From Vandiemenella viatica (Eukaryota > Arthropoda > Insecta > Orthoptera > Morabidae), in the NCBI GenBank assembly GCA_031002005.1, contig CM061918.1:42816047-42880046 (forward strand): a DNA stretch of 64,000 nucleotides. The letters run 5' to 3'. Below the pieces are notes generated by a model. It saw only the letters and a program-made list of their open reading frames with translations. It was not told the origin of the DNA and did not search any database. The position numbers and the translations under genes were made by a program. Shown here in pieces: positions 55,000 to 64,000 of the stretch (positions within the stretch are counted from its first letter, which is position 1; each line of letters opens with the position of its first letter).

Positions 55000-56080
55000 G
55001 GGGAATGACAGACATGAATTATAAGCCTACTCCAATCCATCTTCTGTTGTTATTCTGGATCATTTTATGCAGAAGAATCCACTAAGTTTCTGGGGTACTT
55101 TTTCTTCTAGGATTTAAACTGGAGTATCTCCAATCGTCTTTGCAAGAGTTGGAAAATGAATTTACGTGTTTTTATTGTTTTGTGTAGGACTATACTAGGT
55201 GCATGTTCAGTGTAGTGTGTTATATTGTGAATGAATGAAAGAGGGAAGATTGGAAGCTTACTCTTTCAAAGGTCGTAAAGGGGGCCGCGAGAGTTAACGT
55301 TTCCATCTCAAGGACGAATCACAATTGTATGTTGGCTTCCCACTCCAGTGGTTTTACAAGCCGCGCCATGCAGCCGAATTGTACGGATCAGCACGCACCA
55401 CTGGCTAGCCCTCGCCACCTCCCCACCACGTTACCTAGTGTCGTTTCAGCTACCCGGGCGTTTGATGTTTACCGACTGGGCGATGGATAGAGGCGCGCCA
55501 TCCCTGCCAGCAGAGGCGGGTCTCTTCGACGGCTCGCTGTTAAAAGCTGGACCGTCACGACCGACAAATGCACAGGCCGTGGAAACCACCATAACAGTGC
55601 CGGATACCCTCACTCCATACGCACTGTGGACATGTTTGGGATTTAACCCAGGACTTTGGTGCATCCCCCCTCCCTCCCTTCCACCCAGCAAGCCAAGTCC
55701 TGATGATGAAAATACTTATATCCCCACCAGGACTGGAACCAATTAACCCTGTGCCAGGTGCCGGACACAATCATGGAACCGCAACCAACTCTGCCAACGG
55801 GGCGGGTATGTTGTTCATTTTATGAGTGACAAATAAGACGACAATGTTAAACCTGGGGTTCTCACACTTCATGCTTTGTAAAACATTATAATGATATCGC
55901 CAGGTTTAAAGTCTTCAGGGAACTTGCCAGTCAACAGTGTAGTAAGTCCCAAGTATGCGGATGAATTAGAGATTCACTCCACGCGTTTGGTATACTATCA
56001 GACGATTAGTAATGTTTGTTTCTTATTTACTGTTATCCTTGGTATCCTGCATATAGTATGCCAAATCCATTCACCAATTC
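55000..56080. other. No recognised gene; possible decayed tRNA-like end
   Basis: GC-richer block at 55260-55810 with overlapping open frames on both strands (132 and 81 codons) lacking any recognisable family. CTGGAACCAATTAACCCTG near 55735 resembles 63924-63945 (GGAACCAGTTAACCC), suggesting an old shared repeat read on the minus strand. Confidence 0.35.
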
Positions 56081-56089
56081 GGCCTAGAA

Positions 56090-56342
56090 ACCGAGCGTGG
56101 TGGGTGAACTATTAACGTTCTGGTCTCGCATGCGGGAGGACGCGGTTTCGAATCCCCGTCGGGGCATACAGATTTGGGTTTTCCATGGTTTCCCCAAATC
56201 ACTCCAGGCGAATGCCGGGATGCTTCGTTCATAAAGGACAAGGCCGAATTCCTTCCTGTTCCTTGCCTCAATCCCATCACACCTCTAATGACCTCGCCGT
56301 CGACGAAGCGTAAAGCCCAAGCAAAAAAAAAAAATAAAGATT
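56090..56342 (+). mobile_element. SINE-A copy, full length with target duplication
   Basis: Head CCGAGCGTGGTGGGTGAAC, B box GTTTCGAATCCCC, full body and A-tail. GGCCTAGAA is duplicated at 56081-56089 and 56343-56351. Confidence 0.95.
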
Positions 56343-56359
56343 GGCCTAGAACGATTGCA

Positions 56360-56950
56360 AATTTTAAAATTTCCCTCTGACGGTACCAGCCTGCATGAGT
56401 TGTGATGCTACTCACACCGATTTTGGGTTGAACTTTTTGTACACTTGAAGAGAAATTTTAATTTTCTGTGAATGTCAAGTTTTTATTCATCAGCTGGGTA
56501 TTAATCCAGACTGATAGTAGAGAATGTATGATATCGACTGACCCTCACTACTATCTCACTTCATCCCAATCAATCAAGGTCGGATTAAGTATGTTTGAAA
56601 ATCCTCACCAAGAGAGCGATTCTTATCGAGGACTTTCCGATCTTCAGTCAGATGCCTTAACCACCGAGCCACGAGACATTTTCTTCCCTCTGTGGCTTAA
56701 GGGACGGACTGTTGTTGTTGTTAAGCAGGGTGAAGGTCTTGCTAGGACTGGTTTCAAGAGTTCAGCCAGGTTCAATGATTTTGAAAGTGTTTTTGAACCT
56801 TACGTTTATACAATAAATCAAGTCCGAATATAGTACTGAGTGAATAGTAACAATATCCACACCACGATATGTTTTATTGACTATTTTGTATTAACTAAGT
56901 GGGCTACAACAACGTTTTTTCCTTGACAGAATGGATCAACAACGTTGCCA
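56360..56950. other. No gene; tRNA-like patch on the minus strand
   Basis: At 56595-56680 the minus strand reads GTGGCTCGGTGGTTAAGGC, resembling a tRNA/SINE A box. The expected B box downstream is degenerate (GATAAGAATCGC), so this is at most a decayed tRNA-derived head. Confidence 0.4.
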
Positions 56951-56953
56951 TTG

Positions 56954-57192
56954 TCGTGAGCGGTTAACGTTCTGGCCTCGCATTCGTGAAGATGTTGGTT
57001 CGAATCCCCGTCCGGGCATCCAGATTTGGGTTTTCCATGGTTTCCCCAAATCACTCTAGGCGAATGCCTGGATACTTCTTTCAAAAGTTACATGGCCGAA
57101 TTCCTTCCCGTTTCTTGTCCCCAGCCCAATCCCGCCTCTAATGATATCGACGTCGACGAGGCGTAAAGCCATAAGTAAAAAAAAAAAAAAAC
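56954..57192 (+). mobile_element. SINE-A copy
   Basis: It starts part-way in the head (CGTGAGCGGTTAACGTTCTG), with B box GGTTCGAATCCCCGTCC, body, GTCGACGAGGCGTAAAGCC and an A-tail. The target duplication is not clear. Confidence 0.93.
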
Positions 57193-57474
57193 AACTGTAA
57201 TATCAGTGGAAAGGACCAATTGAACTGTTCGTTGTTGATGCGTGGGAGAATTATAATTCCGATTTATAGTCTAAGCAACTATTTAAATTCAGATGGTCAC
57301 GAAAATCGTTTCGTCGCCGACTTCACCCTACAGGAATGAAATGAATAGTTCGGGGGGAAGGAGGGGAGGTAAATGATATTATCAGCCAAATGACCTGCAC
57401 AATATCGATTGGTTGATTAATATTTATTCAAATTGTATGATCCGGGCGAAATTTATTTCGTAAAATATTTATGT

Positions 57475-58490
57475 AGCAAGCCCGTGAACGTTTTCTGCGC
57501 GTCGTCACAAATATAATGCAGTTCCAGTTTTTAGGGTCAAAGATTATAACAGGTTGACCTGATCTGACCAAATACGAAATTTACCTGTATTTCACTCTTA
57601 GGGTGAATAAAATATCTTTAGCTTGAAGAAATCAGAAGTATTAATAGGCGTATTAAACACGGACAGATACGATCACTCTATGGTATAATTGTTTCAAAGG
57701 TCGTAGACCCGAACTTGCTGAAACACAGACATGACTTGTATTTGACCCTAAAACTTAACTCTGCACAATTTGAAGAATTCCTCTTTGCTTCGAAAGCATC
57801 ACTTTGTTTTTTTATTGATGCTGGGAAAACGTTCAGAATGTAATATTTGATCACAATGTCTGTAACGGAATACAGATTCCAGATAATTAAATAGTTGAGC
57901 AACTCCGAAGAATTGGCAGAATACTCGATTCGGTAACATATTTGGTCGGATGTCCACTTTAAATAAAGTAATAACGTACGTAGAAGTTCATTAGCGAAAG
58001 TGGTCAGTAAAATACGAAGAAACTAATTGTAATGTGTAACTTTGGTCAAGCAGCAATATTAGAAAGAGTTTTAAGTAAATTGAAATTCAGCCTAGGCTGG
58101 AATGACAATTGGCATTCGTGATTACAGCATGAGTAATTTAAGGGCTTTTTTAAAAGTTTTTATGTTGCTTTCACTAGCGACATGTTACTGAAAAGTTCTC
58201 GTAGTTTCACGTTTTTCCAACCGTAAAGTTTTTCCATATTTTTTTAAAGAATAAAATGATACGAAAAGCAGGTTTAATGAATGTTTTCGGGCAATTAATT
58301 TCATAGCAGTTGCTTAGCTTTAAAATGTGCGCTTAACGTCCAATTTAAACAAAAAAAAAAAAAAAATCTCTGGTCACTGTTAATTTGCGAGTGAAGGCCG
58401 TCTCGTGACGTTACCGTTCTCCAGCCAATAGCAATAGAGTTGAGTGAGTGATTGAGGTGAGCTTAGGAAATCATATAGTAGATTGCACAG
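57475..58490. repeat. ~1 kb sequence duplicated at 8850-9835 (copy 2)
   Basis: Collinear with 8850-9835 in the same orientation from AACGTTTTCTGCG through GAGTGAGTGATTGAGGTGAG. It ends about 620 bases before the TATA box at 59108. No coding sequence is visible. Confidence 0.8.
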
Positions 58491-59107
58491 ACAAAACACT
58501 GGCCCGTACGGAAATTTCATGAATAAAATACGATCAATAGCCAGGTTGGTGGTATGTATTAGGTTGAAGGAAGAACCGATTTCCTTCGGTGTCTTTATGA
58601 AATTTGATTGCATTAAGTGTTGGGACCTATATGAAACTTGTTGTAATACCCTTTATGTTGGTGATGTATATTTCATGGAGAATGTCTATTGTTATAGTTG
58701 CCATTCTTTATCTACGCTTTTCGATACTCTTGATTACACTCAGGGAATCGGTGACAGTTTTTCCTTTGACAGTATCGATATGACAGATCGACAATGTAAA
58801 CGTGCCAGACACTTTCCGGCAGACAGGACCAATAAGTCATCTTGGTATGTTCTTCGCAATATTATAGGTTCGGAAATCTCGACTCAATCAACGAAATTCG
58901 GTCAGTGTGCAATCGGCACCAAATCTACTATGCAGCAATTGAAGTTACCATATGGATATGGCAGATGGACAATGAATGAGACGTCTGTTCCGGAAGCCAG
59001 AGGGATAAATTATGTGGACAGTTTCTCCGCGTGTGCAGGGCATTTCGCCAGGCTTCCCCACTCAGGGCGGCCAATGTTGAGGGACTCTGGTAGAGAAAGC
59101 GCTGCCG

Positions 59108-59115
59108 TATATAAG
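59108..59115 (+). promoter_or_regulatory. TATA box of a probable cuticular protein gene
   Basis: TATATAAG is embedded in GC-rich sequence (CTGCCG before, AGGCGGCGGGC after). With a start site expected about 30 bases on, near 59138-59150, it leaves a short leader of roughly 30-40 bases before the ATG at 59176. A strong TATA box with a short leader is typical of insect cuticle genes. Confidence 0.65.
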
Positions 59116-59175
59116 AGGCGGCGGGCTGCCCACAAAACAACACACTGTGCATCTACCTCCACTCACTACGGCAAC

Positions 59176-59187
59176 ATGAAGGTCCTG
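59176..59187 (+). CDS. First coding exon of a probable cuticular protein gene (MKVL)
   Basis: ATGAAGGTCCTG at 59176-59187 is followed directly by the splice donor GTGAGT (59188-59193). Insect cuticular protein genes usually have a first coding exon of about 12 bases (MK plus two residues, the start of the signal peptide), a first intron in phase 0 and a TATA box close upstream. All three are seen here, and CGGCAACATG is a good start context. The remaining exons should begin with hydrophobic signal-peptide codons; none is recognisable in the 4.8 kb to the window's end, so the intron is long or the gene is broken. The upstream in-frame opening to 58483 crosses the TATA box and is not thought to be coding. 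The call rests on architecture, not on a mature protein sequence. Confidence 0.55.
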
Positions 59188-59193
59188 GTGAGT

Positions 59194-60005
59194 ACACAAA
59201 CTTCGATCACTGCTCAGTGATAAAGGCGCCTCATTGGAGACCGGAGATCCTTGGTTCGATATAAGATCTCAGACTGGATTGTTGCGGGATCTAAACCCAA
59301 ACCCCACCGCCGGTATAATAGTGCTTCGCTTTTACGAGTTAAGTACGGATTAAAAATTAAAATGATGGTTTTCGGTATCTCCTAAGATTGACATGTTATG
59401 TCGAAGCCAAAACGTAGTGTATGAGGGCGGAAAGGTGAATTGTCTCACTTTGTCATAAAAAACTTTTTTTTTTTTTAATTGTATACCTTCGGACTGGTGG
59501 TTCAGCAGTAAATATTAAAGCATGTTGAGTTTCTAGGCGTACTGCTCTAGAGTTTGTTTCATTAGTGCCCACTATGGCGGTAATACTTTGTGGTTCGTTA
59601 CTCCCTAAGGCCCTCATTATCGGAGTATGCGTCTCAACTTCAGATTATCTTTAACTAGTTTCATGTAAATATTACAAAGTTTTTTCGGTAAGTGCTAATG
59701 GAGTGCCATCTTGAGCTGGAATCTAAGCTAGAATTTCAGTTCGTCTTCTGGTCTCCGGAGGTTTATTTTAATGAACATCTTTCCCAGTGGTACAATCGAT
59801 AAACACTGTAAATTTTCTGTCATCAACTACAGATCTCTATCCTATAAGGGCATGCATTTTTTATGGGTTGGTAAACTATGGTAATCCCTTACCTACCTTT
59901 TGAAATCGTTCTATAAAATATTTTTTTAAGTTGCAGGATGGTCATGAGCATTGCTTATGGAAACAATAAACTTCAAACTTGTGCGGTGACATAATTATTT
60001 GTAAA
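59194..60005. other. Probable start of intron 1; no other feature
   Basis: A B-box-like TTGGTTCGATATAAG at about 59251 is isolated. No exon recognised. Confidence 0.4.
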
Positions 60006-60011
60006 AAAATC

Positions 60012-60250
60012 ATTTTTCCATATTGCTCTACGCCTAGACGGCATCGAATTCGTTAATGGTGGAAAGAACTGGAGTCCAACAACGGGAAGGAATTCGGCCA
60101 TAGCTCCTTGAAGGAACCGTCCGGGCGTTGGCTTGGAGTGATTTGGGGAAACCTTGGAAAACTTAAATTTGGATGGCCGGACGGAGTTTCGAACCCACGT
60201 CCTCCCAAATTCCTGGCGCGAGCGTTACCGCTCAACCACGACGCTCAGTC
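60012..60250 (-). mobile_element. SINE-A copy, strongly diverged
   Basis: GCTCTACGCCTAGACGGC, GGGAAGGAATTCGGCCATAG, GAGTGATTTGGGGAAACC, B box GGAGTTTCGAACCC and head CTCAACCACGACGCTC follow the family with many changes. Confidence 0.88.
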
Positions 60251-60254
60251 TAAA

Positions 60255-62345
60255 AAGTATCCAACCCTGAAAGAAATTAATTCCAAAATGATAAAAAATT
60301 GTGAAGACTCTTGCCATTAATTTTTAATAGTTGAAACGTTAACAACAGTAGTTATACACTTTACATAAAGGGTCTACCATCATGAAGATGATCCGGCTTG
60401 AAGGAAATTCGAAAAATTGGGTTAACGGCAGAAATTACTGAACAAATAGGGTGACTGGCGGGTTAGTGTTGTATAAAAACTTGCGCACTCAAACTTCTTC
60501 CGTATGATAGTTGCAAAGGCTGTTAGAGACAAAAACCGCGTTCGCACGAAAGATTTTCACTTGTTATGTTAATAGCGTTCTGAAAAGAATTTGGTATTTT
60601 AATTAATATTGATTTGTGTGCCCTTTAATCGCTAATAGAACCAGAAGTAGAGAACAGAAGACACTAGTTCAGAGCTGTAATTTAAAAAAAAGGGGTGAAC
60701 AAAAAAGTCAGCAGGATAGAGTTATAGGTTCCCACTTTTGGATGTTGTAGAGAGTTTATTGATAATCTACTTTTCTGTGACGATTAGAGATTCAGTGATT
60801 AAGGTTCCAGAATAAGTAGCGTACAGTCTCCGGTTCAAATCTCGGTACTGGTTGTAATTTCAGGGTGCCTAAAACAGAGCTACTCTTTTTAACGTGAAGT
60901 AAATTACAACTCTATATCTTATTGGTTTGTTAATAATTATATGTACTGTCCCACAACCACGATACTATTCTCACGTGGGATCAAATCTAATCTAACATAA
61001 AACTGTATATTCTTTTTTACGCGGTAGAATTGAGGGGCAAGCCATTTTTCAGCAAATTTATACTTTGTCTTTTATATGGCAAAACTCTATTTGAATTGAT
61101 TTATTTTTATTTGTTGCCAAAATCTCCCACTGAAACATAATAATAAATTTGAAGGGGTGATCAAATCTGATAAATAAAACCACACACACATTTTATCGAA
61201 ACAATGCATCTTATGAGAGAATAGTTTTATTGATGGAAAAATTAAGGGGTTTTAGCTAAGCATATCGTATTTCGTACATTTGGATTCTTTCGAGATTTAC
61301 CTATTTCCACATTTCGATAAATACTCTGTTATTCGTCGAACCAGGTGGAAGTTTATAGTACCAGAAAGTGTGCAAAATCCATATTTGCTTTGAATTCTGT
61401 TTCCAATAATTTTATTAATTTTGAACGAGGTTAGGTGAGGAGTAAAAATAACTTTGAAATAAGGCCAAGAACATTCCAGACAATCCTCGTACAAATGATT
61501 GTCAATGAAAATCTATTAGATACTCGTGGTTGATTCTACGATCACAAATAAATTAAACTTTTTTCGAAAAAAAAAAAAGAAACGGAATCAAGTAATTTTG
61601 TCCGAGAATTTGAACTTATCGATTTGATTCTCATTCAAAATTGTTGAACCACATTATACTCTACTTCAATATTTATTCAATAGCAATTGGAAAAGACATA
61701 CAGAAGGCTGGAGCTCTAGAGTATCGGCAGTTCCGATATTTAGGACTCATGCAAAATTCTTCAATAATAGATTCAACTCATTCTGATCTCAAGAATTTTA
61801 CTGTAATGGTTCTTACTGTTTACTAATATATTTGTTTGTTTATTCTTTTGCGTGTGGACTAATGAAAAAAAATTATCAATGATCTTGTTATGTCGCTAAA
61901 ATTGAAAGCATTAAAATCCTATTAACTGCAGTTGTAGATCCAGGGCGACAAGTAGAATCTTCAGGCCATATATAGACTGTGATTTCCTTTGCTGCGGGTT
62001 CCACAGAAAGATTTCCACTCTCTCAGATAGACACTACTTTAAAAATTCTTTGAAAATTATCTGAGTCTGCTTTAGTACCAAATCAACGGAGCTGCCCAGA
62101 TGGGGTATAGGAGCGTCAAAATTTCCTAGATGTGCGCAGGTAGTTTTGATATTGTTCGTATGTTCGTTTAAGCCAACTACAATCATGTTAAACCTTTGTT
62201 TGGTTTGAATTTGCTTTGATTGTGTCCCTAGAGGGGACGTAGAGTTTAACGTGAAATTCGAACCATGAAAGCGTTCTGGCGCACTTGACATTACACAGCA
62301 AATCCCAGCTAAGACCGCTATTCGATCAGGGGAACTTTCGATTTC
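60255..62345. other. No recognised gene
   Basis: AT-rich. At 60790-60850 the text GATTAAGGTTCCAG ... CTCCGGTTCAAATCTCGGTA has A- and B-box-like segments with tRNA spacing, a possible decayed tRNA-derived element. Nothing else matched. Confidence 0.4.
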
Positions 62346-62349
62346 CACT

Positions 62350-62545
62350 TTTTTATATTATTATTATTATTTGGCATTTGGCCATCTCAGCCAAACAGCC
62401 ATCTACAAGGGTGTTACTATTTCTTCAGCTGTGTATGTACTATATTATCGTTTTCAGCTGGGACAACACAAGACCGACACACACTTAATTAAAATCACCC
62501 ATGCCCTCGGCCGGACTCGAACCGGCGACCTTTCTTTCGTACGTT
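62350..62545 (-). mobile_element. SINE-B copy 3, diverged
   Basis: The minus strand reads GGTCGCCGGTTCGAGTCCGG, GAGGGCATGGGTGATTTTAATTAAG, and, near the tail, GGCTGTTTGGCTGAGATGGCC before a (TAA/TTA)n-rich end. The GTCCTGTCC block is lost. Confidence 0.75.
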
Positions 62546-62549
62546 CTTT

Positions 62550-63225
62550 TGGACTAAAAATAAATCTCTTGCTGTCGTTAATACATTTTGGCACTAATAA
62601 CCCAAATCTCGTTATGCTTATCGATGGCAGCCCCACTAGTGATTATTTGTAATAGTGACACACAAACACTATTGTTATGTGATAGCAGAACCCTATTCTT
62701 CAACAGTGATGGCCTGGTTTTAAATCACCAAACGCAAAGGATACGTATTAACACAAACAACAGAAACACTGCTATAAGGAATCGAAAAGAAAGTGACTTC
62801 TTGATTCGTCCCGATTGAGAAAATTTAGTGTACATTCGATATATGGTTGTCGCTATTATTTGTATCATTTTGGACCTGTTAGAAAGATTCATTTATATTT
62901 ACTTGTTGCGTTAGAACTTGAAACATACAACGAAAATGAGCCAAAGAGTTAAAAACAATACATATACACTACTTAAATGTAAGGCGAGTGCCATATCCGA
63001 ACTCCAGGATGTCACACTCTAAAAATTTTCACTCGCTGTTACTTTTAAGTTAAGTCCCCATTATTACTCTGAGCGTGTACGTAATCGTTAAGTATAATGT
63101 TTATAATTTGTCTGAACAATGCCTTCCGTGTTAGGCATTACATTCAATTAAGGGAGATGGTGAAAACCAATGCCTGACAATAATACCTTCTCTTCCTGCA
63201 GATACTTGGGACATCGTGTTTAACG
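62550..63225. other. No recognised feature
   Basis: AT-rich unmatched sequence. Confidence 0.45.
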
Positions 63226-63230
63226 TCCCC

Positions 63231-63355
63231 ATTGTAGGGGCTCGAGTGCTAACTCCGCTTGCCGAAGGTCGCCGGTTCGAATCCGGCCGCCGGCATGGAT
63301 GTTAAGCGTTGTGTGTCTTTGTGAATGTCCTGTCCGTCCTGTGGTGTCCATACTT
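63231..63355 (+). mobile_element. SINE-B copy 4, 5' half
   Basis: It has a complete head (CTCGAGTGCTAACTCCGC, B box GGTCGCCGGTTCGAATCCGG) and a body through GTCCGTCCTGTGGTGTCCATAC. It is interrupted by a SINE-A copy and resumes at 63581. Confidence 0.9.
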
Positions 63356-63580
63356 TTTTTAAACTGCTTTACGTCTCTCAATAGCGACGGGAAAGGATGG
63401 GGGCAAGGAATGGGAAGGAATTCGGCCATGGCCTTTTTAAGGAAGCATCCCGGCATTCGCCTGGAGTGATTTGGGGAAACCATGGAAAACCCAAATCTGG
63501 ATTCCCGGACGGGGATTCGAACCGCCGTCCTCCCGAATGCGAGGCCAGAACGCTATCCGTTACACCACGACGCTAGGTGC
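63356..63580 (-). mobile_element. SINE-A copy, variant-tail subfamily, inserted in SINE-B
   Basis: TAAACTGCTTTACGTCTC at the tail end marks the variant subfamily. Body, B box (GGGGATTCGAACCGCC) and head are complete. GTCCATACTT is duplicated at 63346-63355 and 63581-63590. Confidence 0.95.
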
Positions 63581-63705
63581 GTCCATACTTACGAGATACA
63601 ATATATAAACACTGGATGACGACTGATTCACTGGAAGCTATAATAATCACATTGAGCTGGCTGTATGGCCTCAGCTGCCGAAAGCAATTTTTTAAAAAAA
63701 AAATT
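63581..63705 (+). mobile_element. SINE-B copy 4, 3' half
   Basis: It continues the body after the SINE-A insertion: GACGACTGATTCACTGGAAG, TCACATTGAGCTGGCTGTATGG and a tail of T7 and A9 near 63690-63705. Together with 63231-63355 it gives a full-length SINE-B of about 250 bases. Confidence 0.88.
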
Positions 63706-64000
63706 AATAAAAAAATATATACATAAATAGAAACGTCCCTATAAGACAGACGAATGAACTTCACCAGTCTCAAAAGCACTCGGGAGGGGAGGGGTGGAAG
63801 TCGAAGTTACCAATTCAACTCATGACATCCTTGCACAATCTGGAGTTTGGGAATTGTACACTGCTAATTCTTTCGTACTGCTAGACGAATCTGGATGGTG
63901 CAAATATTTTTCAAAACCGTGGTTGGAACCAGTTAACCCATTTTTGGTATGCGGGGCAATGTTTGTGCGCCTTAGCTACCTCGGCATCCAGATATACAGA

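Noticed and set aside
55348..55746. 132-codon frame and its opposite-strand partner as genes
   Set aside because: GC-richer DNA gives long frames on both strands. Neither has a recognisable motif, promoter or splice support.
58483..59220. 245-codon frame that continues in frame into MKVL
   Set aside because: It runs through the TATA box and over the splice donor, shows no protein family, and its N-terminal part begins at the edge of the duplicated non-coding block. The short exon model fits better.

Overview
The window reads as intergenic DNA from a large, AT-rich, transposon-filled insect genome. The species cannot be fixed from the sequence; a polyneopteran (cockroach, stick insect or orthopteran type) is a guess. 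The basis is a BEL/Pao retrotransposon, arthropod-style tRNA-derived SINEs, several insect-type non-LTR retrotransposon tails, PIF/Harbinger, hAT, mariner-like, TTAA-type and Helitron-like elements, and one short exon with a TATA promoter that looks like the start of an insect cuticular protein gene. No complete host gene, rRNA, functional tRNA gene or CRISPR array was found.

Layout. 1-5823: 3' part of a BEL/Pao element, with gag/pol broken into four open pieces, a polypurine tract and a 3' LTR. 6022-8685: two head-to-tail PIF/Harbinger elements separated and flanked by TTA, inserted into a SINE. 8850-9835: a ~1 kb sequence found again at 57475-58490. 10109-10840: MITE bounded by TTAA. 10995-12545: a SINE-B copy, then a mariner-like transposon remnant with long inverted repeats, one arm of which holds a SINE-A copy. 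13934-14524: 27-bp minisatellite with a seven-unit higher-order repeat. 14800-16760 and 23690-24390: a TATA-bearing repeat family. 18120-20440: degenerate ~140-bp modules interrupted by a Helitron-like element. 22066-22136: THAP-like first exon behind an NRF1/YY1-like promoter sequence. 22700-23625: two LINE tails facing away from each other as an inverted repeat. 28881-30336: second copy of the same Helitron-like family, carrying an extra internal segment with an exon-like block. 32-51 kb: decayed LINE pieces, hAT MITEs and SINEs. 52490-53453: tandem array ending in a Helitron-type 3' terminus. 59108-59193: TATA box, four-codon first exon and splice donor of a probable cuticular protein gene whose remaining exons are not visible.

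The commonest family is SINE-A (about 19 copies): a tRNA-derived head with B box and a conserved body ending in an A-tail. Many copies have exact target-site duplications, which lets insertion order be read at several nests: SINE-A in SINE-B, SINE-B in SINE-A, SINE-A in a mariner-like TIR, Harbinger in SINE-A, hAT in a mariner-like transposase. The window is best read as layered mobile DNA with two or three short host-like exons.
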